From Planctomycetota bacterium (GTDB lineage Bacteria; Planctomycetota; Phycisphaerae; UBA1845), in NCBI GenBank assembly GCA_022567365.1, contig JADFHG010000263.1:1-5783 (forward strand): 5,783 nt of DNA. Direction: 5' to 3'. The translations under genes and the position numbers were made by a program. The notes beneath the pieces were generated by a model, which saw only the letters and a list, made by a program, of their open reading frames with translations, was not told the origin of the DNA and ran no database searches. This document shows positions 1 to 5,179 of this stretch, in pieces (within the stretch, counting starts at the first letter, position 1; each line of letters opens with the position of its first letter).

Positions 1-719
1 TCGGCCGCGTTGTCCATCAGCAGGAGCGCCGGGCGATCGCTGAGCACCGTGCGGTACATCCCGGTTAGCTCCTCCGGGTCGTCCGGAAACTTGGCCGTCG
101 GATCGCTGCTGTACGCGCGGAGCACGCGGAGCTGCGCATCGCCCGGGTCCATTGGCTTCTCTTCGCTACCTTTGAGGTCGACGTAGAAGTGGGCGTCGAA
201 ATCGGGTTTGAGTTGCTCGGCGATCACGTACGCCAGCGCGGTCTTCCCGATACCGCCCATCCCGCGCACCCCGGATATCGTCGCCCCGCGCCCGCCCAGC
301 GAATCGAGTATCTCGCGGATTTCCTCCTCGCGGCCGACGAAGTCCGCCGGCGGGCTGGGGATTTGCCTCGGTCGACCCGGCTGGTCGACCGCGTCGAGCG
401 TTTTGGAAACCCAAGCCTCGTGGTCGGCCTTCATTTCCGTCAGCCGCTCGACCGTGTAGGTCTTGACTTGGTCGTCGACCATCTTGTGGTGGACGTTGCA
501 CAGGAGGATCAGGTTTTCGACGGTGTCGAGCTTTTTCTTAGGATAGGTCGGGTCATGCCGCGGACCCTTGCGTTTGCGGGAGCGAATGTGGCACTCCTGG
601 CTGACGATCGATTCGCCGTCATTCTCCGTAGCGTCGATAATGAGTTTGTTCCTGCAAGACGCGCAGCGATCACCGGACTTGGCCCATAGGGTCTTGCGCG
701 TTTTCCGGCTGATGGCCAT
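1..719 (-). CDS. HNH nuclease fused to NB-ARC (STAND) NTPase, C-terminus beyond window edge
   Basis: Partial gene; 239 codons are visible and the frame is still open at base 1. Residues 1-110 form an HNH domain: a CxxC zinc pair (C19, C22), ECHIRS with H44, an N-L-I-L-L-C segment (N69, C74) and C-N-V-H-H-K-M-V-D (H77, H78). After a Pro/Arg linker (112-124), an NB-ARC NTPase begins at FVGREEEI (127-134), with Walker A GMGGIGKT (153-160) and a Walker B-like LLLMDNA (232-238) at the edge. By family knowledge, the HNH part would cut nucleic acid and the NB-ARC part would be the nucleotide-driven switch; a C-terminal repeat sensor (TPR, WD40 or similar) is expected outside the window. The ATG at 719 is the only in-frame ATG before the upstream stop, and no Shine-Dalgarno precedes it. 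A role in phage defence or inter-element conflict is inferred, not shown. Domain calls are secure; substrate and trigger are unknown. Confidence 0.9.
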   Translation of the reverse strand, partial: MAISRKTRKTLWAKSGDRCASCRNKLIIDATENDGESIVSQECHIRSRKRKGPRHDPTYPKKKLDTVENLILLCNVHHKMVDDQVKTYTVERLTEMKADHEAWVSKTLDAVDQPGRPRQIPSPPADFVGREEEIREILDSLGGRGATISGVRGMGGIGKTALAYVIAEQLKPDFDAHFYVDLKGSEEKPMDPGDAQLRVLRAYSSDPTAKFPDDPEELTGMYRTVLSDRPALLLMDNAA

Positions 720-728
720 GAAGGCCGC

Positions 729-751
729 ATGATACCAGTTTTGGAAACTGA
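729..751 (-). promoter_or_regulatory. Candidate -10 box and palindromic operator of the HNH-NB-ARC gene
   Basis: On the minus strand a TATCAT hexamer (729-734) matches the sigma-70 -10 consensus at five of six positions. It is preceded directly by the palindrome CAGTTTTGGAAACTG (736-750, 6-bp arms, 3-base centre). No good -35 box is visible at 16-18 bases. Transcription from this -10 would start within a few bases of the ATG at 719, giving a nearly leaderless mRNA, which fits the lack of a ribosome binding site. The palindrome would overlap the polymerase site, as operators often do. Both calls rest on short motifs. Confidence 0.3.
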
Positions 752-846
752 TGACGTCGGCAATACGACCACCCGCCCTACACGACTTGGCCAGTCCCGT
801 GGAGCGTCACGAATGGACCCGACACTGATCGACCACGGCAACTCCG

Positions 847-864
847 CGCGGGCTGAAGCCCGCG
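847..864. repeat. REP-like perfect palindrome between two genes
   Basis: CGCGGGCTGAAGCCCGCG has two 8-base arms that are exact reverse complements around GA (in practice a 7-bp stem with a TGAA loop). It lies between the ends of the exported helical protein gene and the HNH-NB-ARC gene. There is no T-tract on either side, so a classic intrinsic terminator is unlikely. Short GC-rich palindromes like this are typical of dispersed REP-type elements, but this copy is alone in the window and differs from the family at 1733, 3308 and 3469. Confidence 0.5.
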
Positions 865-898
865 GCTCGGTTTGCTTGCGGGAATGTGCAGCGCGAGA

Positions 899-1684
899 CT
901 ACTCGGGCTGCGTGGGAATGAGTTCTGCGGGCGGTTTGCCATGCGGCGTGTGTTCATCCCGTGGGCGAAGGCGCCGCTCCAGCTCGCGAGTAATGATCTC
1001 GTCGCGTTTGTCGGGAGCGCGTTCATGCCGCTGCCTGAGTTCGGCGAGCTGCGATTCGAGCTCCTCCATGGTCATGCCGCGCAGTTCATGACGAATATCG
1101 AACGCCTCGCCAATCGCCTTTCGCATCTCGTTGCGGATTTGCCCGGCGACCTGGGGATCGGTTGTTCGATGGTACTTGCGGCTCAGCATCCTGATTTGAA
1201 CGTGGAGTTGACGTTGCTCGAGCGCGAGGGCGCCTCGTTCGGGGTTCTCCTCGAGCACTTCCATGAGCTCCATCATCTCCCTGGTGATGCGCCGCATCCT
1301 TCGTTCATAGCGCTCCGGCGATTGCGTCCTGACGCGCTCGAGCTCTTCGCCCATTTTTGGGAAATGAGTCTCCATGAAGTCCAAGACGGAGTCTCGATCC
1401 TCCGGCGACATTCGGCTCCATAGCGGGCGCGGGGCATGATAGCCGTCGTGTCGCGGGCGACCGCCGCGCTGTCCGTCCCTGCCGCGCAACTTGTGACCGT
1501 CGCGGCGGACATTCTCCTGCTCGTGCGGACGGTGCGTCTGGTCCCGTTCCTGTGGGCGCTGTGCCCGGTCCGGCGAATCGACGTCGGGTTTCGCTTCCTG
1601 TGCGATCGCCGGTTGAATGCACCACGCCGAGAGCGACATCGTCACGACGATTCCCACGGAATTGCATGTGGCCAATCTTGTCAT
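899..1684 (-). CDS. Exported helix-rich protein, CpxP/ZraP-like periplasmic sensor candidate
   Basis: 261 residues. Residues 1-28 look like a Sec signal peptide: an Arg near the start, a hydrophobic stretch (about 9-24) and an AIA cleavage site before Q29. No lipobox is seen. Residues 29-88 are a hydrophilic, disordered-looking linker rich in Arg, Gln, Gly and His. Residues 89-240 are almost wholly charged amphipathic helix, with Met/Glu/Arg-rich runs such as MMELMEVLEENPER and a later MTMEELESQLAELRQRH. This resembles the all-helical periplasmic proteins of the CpxP/Spy/ZraP and CnrX type in style, but no diagnostic LTxxQ motif is visible. The ATG at 1684 has a strong ribosome binding site. 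It lies downstream of the sigma and anti-sigma pair on the same strand, 316 bases away, so it may be a target or sensor of that system. Export is well supported; the family assignment is tentative. Confidence 0.8.
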   Translation of the reverse strand: MTRLATCNSVGIVVTMSLSAWCIQPAIAQEAKPDVDSPDRAQRPQERDQTHRPHEQENVRRDGHKLRGRDGQRGGRPRHDGYHAPRPLWSRMSPEDRDSVLDFMETHFPKMGEELERVRTQSPERYERRMRRITREMMELMEVLEENPERGALALEQRQLHVQIRMLSRKYHRTTDPQVAGQIRNEMRKAIGEAFDIRHELRGMTMEELESQLAELRQRHERAPDKRDEIITRELERRLRPRDEHTPHGKPPAELIPTQPE

Positions 1685-1689
1685 TTGAA

Positions 1690-1696
1690 CACCTCC
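1690..1696 (-). promoter_or_regulatory. Shine-Dalgarno site of the exported helical protein gene
   Basis: On the minus strand GGAGGTG lies five bases upstream of the ATG at 1684. It fixes the start codon and is by far the best ribosome binding site in the window; the sigma factor, miaB and HNH-NB-ARC genes have no comparable site. Confidence 0.8.
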
Positions 1697-1732
1697 GCCG
1701 ATCGTTCCACGAGCTGTTTCGACCGCTTCGCA

Positions 1733-1760
1733 AGCGTCCGCCCCCTTCGGCGGACGCTAC
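1733..1760. repeat. REP-like hairpin, copy A
   Basis: Arms AGCGTCCGCC (1733-1742) and GGCGGACGCT (1749-1758) are perfectly complementary, with a 6-base CCCTTC loop, followed by AC that completes a CGCTAC end. The same core (CGTCCGCC, six-base loop, GGCGGACG) recurs at 3323, 3362 and, in reverse orientation, 3469. It sits upstream of the exported protein gene and would lie in its leader if transcription starts beyond 1760. Confidence 0.8.
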
Positions 1761-1774
1761 TCAATCAACTAGTG

Positions 1775-1803
1775 TATCGTCAACCTTAATCCTATGGGTT
1801 TCA
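1775..1803 (-). promoter_or_regulatory. Weak ECF-type promoter candidate for the exported protein gene
   Basis: The minus strand carries TGAAAC (1798-1803) and, 18 bases further on, CGATA (1775-1779). Many ECF sigma factors use a -35 with an AAC core and a -10 containing CG (for example TGAAAC-N16-CGTA for Bacillus SigW), so this would fit control by the neighbouring sigma factor. The spacing is a little long and no matching pair was found upstream of the sigma gene, so support is slim. Confidence 0.2.
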
Positions 1804-1817
1804 CGGCGAACTCCTTC

Positions 1818-1846
1818 CGAACCGCGACCGTGAGGGAGCGGAGTTT
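1818..1846. other. GC-rich spacer segment of possible repeat origin
   Basis: This part of the 1685-2000 spacer contains ACCGCGACCGTGAGGGAGCG, bounded by CCGC (1822-1825) and GCGG (1838-1841), and has no coding signal. Its look recalls dispersed intergenic repeats of GC-rich environmental bacteria, but there is no second copy here and the fold is weak. The rest of the spacer holds hairpin copy A, the ribosome binding site and an 8-bp inverted repeat (1769/1903). Confidence 0.2.
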
Positions 1847-2000
1847 GCACGTTCGCTCTGCTCGCGCTCGATCCGGTCAACCCGCAAAACGACGAGTAAC
1901 CCTACACTAGGCTGCCATTCAATCGATCAGCCGTCCAGTGGGCGAGCGATATCGTCGCCCGCGATTTGACAATCATGGTCAGTCGGTGGCGCATGGACCA

Positions 2001-2612
2001 TCAACCCCAGCCATCGTCAAAGTCGATCTCGGCAAACAGGCCATCCATCCGGATGCCGAGGTCGTCGAGGCCCGCGTCTCCAAACCCGCCGTCGTTGAAT
2101 GGTTCCGGCGCGGCCACAAGATCCTCGATTTGGTCCGCCACCCACGCACACGACAGATCAAGCTCACCCATCAAACCCGCCGGATCGTACGCCTGGAAGG
2201 CGTCCACGTACGCGAGGTCGAGCACCGAGCCCGGCGGATCTTGCGTCCGGTCCGAGAAACCGGCGAGTCGCACGAACGCGAACGCGCACGCGGCGGCCAC
2301 CGCTAAGCCGCCAGCGGTCCGGTAGAACAGAATGGTCCGGCCTCGGGAGCGACGGCCCAAATGCGACTTCGCCGCATTGGTCCGCGCCTCCGCGATGGCG
2401 GCGCGGATCGACGATTTCGTTCGGGCGGCGAGATCATCCGCTATCTCGAGATCGACTGCGCCGTCTTGCTCGGCGAACCACGCCTCGTCCAAGGCGGACC
2501 GCACCCTCGACTTGATGGCATCACGATCCAGACCGACCGATTCGTCGAGCTGGGCATCAAACCATGCCTCGAGCGGTTCGATCTCGCGCGGTGTGTCGTC
2601 CGGATTATTCAC
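2001..2612 (-). CDS. Single-pass membrane protein, probable anti-sigma factor
   Basis: 203 residues starting with GTG at 2612. The start overlaps the sigma factor stop by four bases (GTGA, 2609-2612), so translation is coupled and the two proteins are likely made in step. Residues 1-92 are cytoplasmic-looking, acidic and helical; Arg/Lys residues (about 84-92) lead into one membrane segment (about 93-118, rich in Ala, Leu and Phe). Residues 119-203 would be outside, acidic, ending in an Asp/Gly/Phe-rich tail. This layout and position are those of an ECF anti-sigma factor. No HxxxCxxC zinc motif of the ZAS class is present, so it would be a zinc-free type or another kind of sigma regulator. 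The only cysteines are in the membrane segment (C109) and the outer domain (C155). The role is inferred from context; the sequence itself is not recognised. Confidence 0.75.
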   Translation of the reverse strand: MNNPDDTPREIEPLEAWFDAQLDESVGLDRDAIKSRVRSALDEAWFAEQDGAVDLEIADDLAARTKSSIRAAIAEARTNAAKSHLGRRSRGRTILFYRTAGGLAVAAACAFAFVRLAGFSDRTQDPPGSVLDLAYVDAFQAYDPAGLMGELDLSCAWVADQIEDLVAAPEPFNDGGFGDAGLDDLGIRMDGLFAEIDFDDGWG

Positions 2613-3199
2613 GTCGTCTGTTCCATTATTTTCCGGAGCTTGCCCAGCCCTCGATGCGATCGTGCGAGGGCGGTGCCAAGCGGTGTCCCCATCGCGTCGG
2701 CGATGGCGGCGAAGCTCATGGCTGAATAATGCCTGAGCAGTATCACTTCTCGCTCGGCCGCGGGCAGTCTCGCCAGCGCCCGCTGCAACCGATCCACGTC
2801 ATCGGCCAAGTCCAGCGGTCGATCCGGCGGCGGCTGGGAAAGGTCTCCCAACTCCGCCCACTCCGCCGATTCGTTTCCGTCGGTGGGATCCAACGACAAC
2901 ACGCTCGGCCTACGCCCTCGGCGGCGGATTCGATCCCTGGCCAGATTCGTCGCGATCCGGAACAACCAAGCCGTGAATCGACCGTCGTGCTCGTATGACG
3001 AGATAGATCGAACCAGCCGGACGAAGACCTCCTGGACCAGATCCTCGGCTTCCTCGCGCCGTCCGGTAAGCCTGTAAAGCAGGCCGAACAGGCGGGGCGA
3101 ATAGGCATCCACAAGCGCGTCGAACGCTTCGGCGTCGTGGGTTTTCGCGCGGGCGATCAGCCCCGCCAGATCGTCCGTGCTTACGGTCATGTCCACCAT
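2609..3199 (-). CDS. ECF-family RNA polymerase sigma factor
   Basis: 196 residues, the normal length for a two-domain extracytoplasmic-function sigma factor. Region 2 covers about 24-94: AEDLVQEVFVRL (51-62) is the core-polymerase-binding 2.2 helix, and GRFTAWLFRIATNLARDRIR (73-92) carries the 2.3/2.4 promoter-melting and -10-reading segment. A polar Asp/Pro-rich linker (95-132) follows. Region 4 covers about 135-192, with LPAAEREVILLRHY and a helix-turn-helix around MSFAAIADAMGTPLGTALAR that reads the -35 box. It would direct polymerase to a small regulon, probably including its own operon. The stop overlaps the start of the membrane partner. The start is taken at the ATG at 3199; an in-frame ATG at 3190 is also possible, and neither has a clear Shine-Dalgarno. 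The family is certain; the ECF subgroup and the signal are not known. Confidence 0.93.
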   Translation of the reverse strand: MVDMTVSTDDLAGLIARAKTHDAEAFDALVDAYSPRLFGLLYRLTGRREEAEDLVQEVFVRLVRSISSYEHDGRFTAWLFRIATNLARDRIRRRGRRPSVLSLDPTDGNESAEWAELGDLSQPPPDRPLDLADDVDRLQRALARLPAAEREVILLRHYSAMSFAAIADAMGTPLGTALARSHRGLGKLRKIMEQTT

Positions 3200-3307
3200 G
3201 CTAAACGCCGCCGCGGTCCGTCCATTGCAGGTGTCCCGGTGATCGATGCACCGTTAGACCGATATTCCATCCACGAACGCCCCGACCGGAACCGTATCGT
3301 ATCACTA

Positions 3308-3387
3308 CGAAGTCATCACGATGTAGCGCCCGCCCCCCGCGGCGGACGAAGTCGTCACGATGTAGCGTACGCCCCCCGCGGCGGACG
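3308..3387. repeat. Two tandem 39-base units carrying REP-like hairpin copies B and C
   Basis: Units at 3308-3346 and 3347-3385 match at 36 of 39 positions. Each holds GTAGCG, a CCCCGC loop and GGCGGACG: the hairpins span 3323-3348 and 3362-3387. Each stem has one mismatch among eight pairs (at different positions), while the loop is unchanged. The region lies upstream of the sigma factor gene. It is not a CRISPR array: the units abut without unique spacers. Confidence 0.8.
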
Positions 3388-3468
3388 TGGGCATGCGAAA
3401 CGCTCGCGATTCTCAACGACGGCTGAGATGGCGGGGCAGTGGGTGTCCGAAAAACCTTTGAACACTCA

Positions 3469-3494
3469 CGTCCGCCGCAGGGGGCGGACGCTAC
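3469..3494. repeat. REP-like hairpin, copy D (inverted orientation)
   Basis: CGTCCGCC (3469-3476) and GGCGGACG (3483-3490) pair perfectly around the loop GCAGGG, followed by CTAC. Read on the minus strand it becomes GTAGCGTCCGCC-CCCTGC-GGCGGACG, the same element as copies A to C. It lies 71 bases past the miaB stop. No T-run follows on the minus strand, so it is unlikely to be a simple intrinsic terminator, though such hairpins can stabilise mRNA 3' ends. Confidence 0.8.
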
Positions 3495-3564
3495 TTCTTC
3501 AACGGACCGCTGGGACGGCGCCGCTCCCGAACGCTTACCGTTGTCCGGTCCCGGATTCGGTCCA

Positions 3565-5061
3565 TCATCCGGCGTTGAGAACCGGGAGCGACATTCCGTT
3601 GGGACCGGGGACGGCGTCGCCGCGCAGCGACGCCTCGATGATCGTGCCGTGCAACGTAAGGGCGGTGGCCGCCTCGATTCTCACGTCGGCGAATCGTCCG
3701 ATGTGCGTCTCTTTGCCGGGGAAGACGACGATGCGATCGGTCGCCGTCCTTCCAACGAGCTGATCGGAGCGGCGCCAGCTCACCTCCTCGCCGCGGGTCT
3801 GCTCCGCCTCTTGGGCCTTGAGCGCGGCCTTGCTGTACCCCTCGACCAACAGTTCGACGGTCTGCCCGATCAGTGATTGGTTCGTCGCGAGCGAGATGCC
3901 CTCCTGGAGCCGGAGCAGGTCGATGTTGCGCCGTCGCTTCACCGCGTCGGGCACGTCGTCGAGTTCGCGTTTGTCCGCGACGGTGGCGGGCCTGGGCGAA
4001 TACTTGAACACGAAAATGTTCTTGAACCGGCACCGCTCGATGAGCCGGCGGCTGGCATCGTGGTCGGTCTCGGTTTCGCCGCAGAAGCCCACAATAAAGT
4101 CGCTGGCGAGTGTAATGCCGGGCACGAAGTCGCGGGCTCGATCGATCAGGTCGAGGTATTCACCGACGGTGTATTGCCGCCGCATCCGCCGCAAGACGGT
4201 GTCGCTGCCGCTCTGCACCGGAAGATGAAGGTATTCGCACACCTCGGGCACGTCGCGCATGACTTCGAAAATGTCGTCGGTGAAGTCACCGGCGTAACTG
4301 GTGACGAACCGCACGCGCTCGATCCCGCCGACCGCGCTGACCCGCTCGAGCAGCTCGGCAAACCGCACGGGCCGATCGCCGTCGCGGTTGATGTAGCTGT
4401 TGACCGTCTGTCCGACCAGGGTCACCTCTTTGCAGCCGCGGTCGGCGAGCATCCGGGCCTCGTCGACAATCTGCGCAGGCGGTCGGCTGCGCTCGGCGCC
4501 GCGCGTGAAGGGTACGACGCAAAAAGTGCAGAACTTGTCACACCCGCGCTGGACGCGAATGTAGGACTGAAGGACGTTTGCCGAAGGCGCCGGATCGCGG
4601 GAGAGGTCGAGGGCCTCGACCGAGTCGTATTCCAATGCCCGCTCGAGCGGTGTGCTTTTCCGCGAGAGCGATTGCGAAAGCGCGATCGCCCGGCGACGGT
4701 TGCTCTGAATGTCCTCGATCATCGCGGGGATCTTGTTCAGCTCGCCCGGACCGCAGACGAGATCGACGTGGGGCATCTTGCGGAAGATGCCCTCGGGATC
4801 GCGCTCGGCCATGCACCCGATGACCCCGATGACCATGTCCTTGTTTCGTTCCTTGGGTTCGCGGAGGGCGCCGAGCCGGGAAAGGACCTTCTGCTCGGCG
4901 TGATCGCGGACGCTACACGTGTTGATGAGGACGACGTCGGCCGACGTCATGTCGTCGATCTTCTCATACCCAAGCGCGCGGAGCCGCCCCTCGACGAGTT
5001 CGCTATCGAGCACGTTCATCTGGCAACCCATGGTCTCGAGATAGAGCGTTCGGTTCGGCAT
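3565..5061 (-). CDS. miaB: tRNA-2-methylthio-N6-dimethylallyladenosine synthase MiaB
   Basis: 498 residues, a complete radical-SAM methylthiotransferase. It adds the 2-methylthio group to i6A37 beside the anticodon in tRNAs that read UNN codons, using two iron-sulfur clusters and S-adenosylmethionine in the cytoplasm. The N-terminal UPF0004 domain has the three auxiliary-cluster cysteines C13 (ETMGCQMN), C49 (INTCSVRDHA) and C83 (IGCMAERDP). The radical-SAM CxxxCxxC is C174/C178/C181 (GCDKFCTFC), followed by GQTVNSY (217-223), LHLPVQSGSD (278-287) and the FKYSPRPAT segment (352-360). The TRAM RNA-binding domain is about 393-477 (GQTVELLVEG, GRTATDRIVVFPG). Two spots depart from common family versions: TSYAGDF where TSHP or TSYP is usual, and GFCGET with a Cys (C327). 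An in-frame TAA just upstream of the ATG at 5061 rules out a longer start; no Shine-Dalgarno is evident. It stands alone with no visible operon partner. Confidence 0.97.
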   Translation of the reverse strand: MPNRTLYLETMGCQMNVLDSELVEGRLRALGYEKIDDMTSADVVLINTCSVRDHAEQKVLSRLGALREPKERNKDMVIGVIGCMAERDPEGIFRKMPHVDLVCGPGELNKIPAMIEDIQSNRRRAIALSQSLSRKSTPLERALEYDSVEALDLSRDPAPSANVLQSYIRVQRGCDKFCTFCVVPFTRGAERSRPPAQIVDEARMLADRGCKEVTLVGQTVNSYINRDGDRPVRFAELLERVSAVGGIERVRFVTSYAGDFTDDIFEVMRDVPEVCEYLHLPVQSGSDTVLRRMRRQYTVGEYLDLIDRARDFVPGITLASDFIVGFCGETETDHDASRRLIERCRFKNIFVFKYSPRPATVADKRELDDVPDAVKRRRNIDLLRLQEGISLATNQSLIGQTVELLVEGYSKAALKAQEAEQTRGEEVSWRRSDQLVGRTATDRIVVFPGKETHIGRFADVRIEAATALTLHGTIIEASLRGDAVPGPNGMSLPVLNAG

Positions 5062-5106
5062 AAATCGTTACTGCATTTCATCTTTGCCAGTGCGCGGGGC
5101 CGGCAT

Positions 5107-5125
5107 TGGAGCGTCCACAGCTCCA
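5107..5125. other. Small hairpin in the miaB leader
   Basis: TGGAGC (5107-5112) and GCTCCA (5120-5125) form a 6-bp stem with a 7-base loop, about 46 bases upstream of the miaB start. If the promoter at 5144-5172 is real it lies in the 5' leader. No regulatory class is recognised. Confidence 0.3.
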
Positions 5126-5143
5126 CTTCGCGGCGACCCCATT

Positions 5144-5172
5144 ATTCTACGTTGAAGACGAGGCGGGACCAA
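5144..5172 (-). promoter_or_regulatory. Candidate sigma-70 promoter of miaB
   Basis: On the minus strand TTGGTC (5167-5172) is followed after exactly 17 bases by TAGAAT (5144-5149), which matches the -10 consensus at five of six positions; the -35 matches at three. Transcription would start near 5137, leaving a leader of roughly 75 bases before the miaB ATG. Spacing and orientation are right, but the -35 box is poor. Confidence 0.45.
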
Positions 5173-5179
5173 ACGGGCG

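Noticed and set aside
189..689. 166-codon rightward frame antisense to the HNH-NB-ARC gene
   Set aside because: The minus-strand frame carries ordered HNH and Walker motifs; this frame has no recognisable domain.
872..1423. 183-codon rightward frame opposite the exported protein gene
   Set aside because: The minus-strand gene has a signal peptide, a strong ribosome binding site and coherent helices; this frame is its reverse shadow.
1778..1783. TTGACG as a sigma-70 -35 box for the exported protein gene
   Set aside because: No -10-like hexamer occurs 16-18 bases downstream on the minus strand; the sequence there is GTAGCG of the hairpin repeat.
2332..2736. Rightward frames opposite the sigma and membrane-partner genes
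   Set aside because: The minus-strand genes are coupled by a GTGA overlap and one is a clear ECF sigma factor; the rightward frames have no domain or start signal.
3308..3387. Tandem repeats as a minimal CRISPR array
   Set aside because: Two abutting 39-base units with no unique spacers and no cas genes; they are copies of a hairpin repeat also found singly elsewhere.
3469..3494. Intrinsic terminator for miaB
   Set aside because: The hairpin is strong, but no T-tract follows it on the minus strand, and the same element occurs upstream of other genes.
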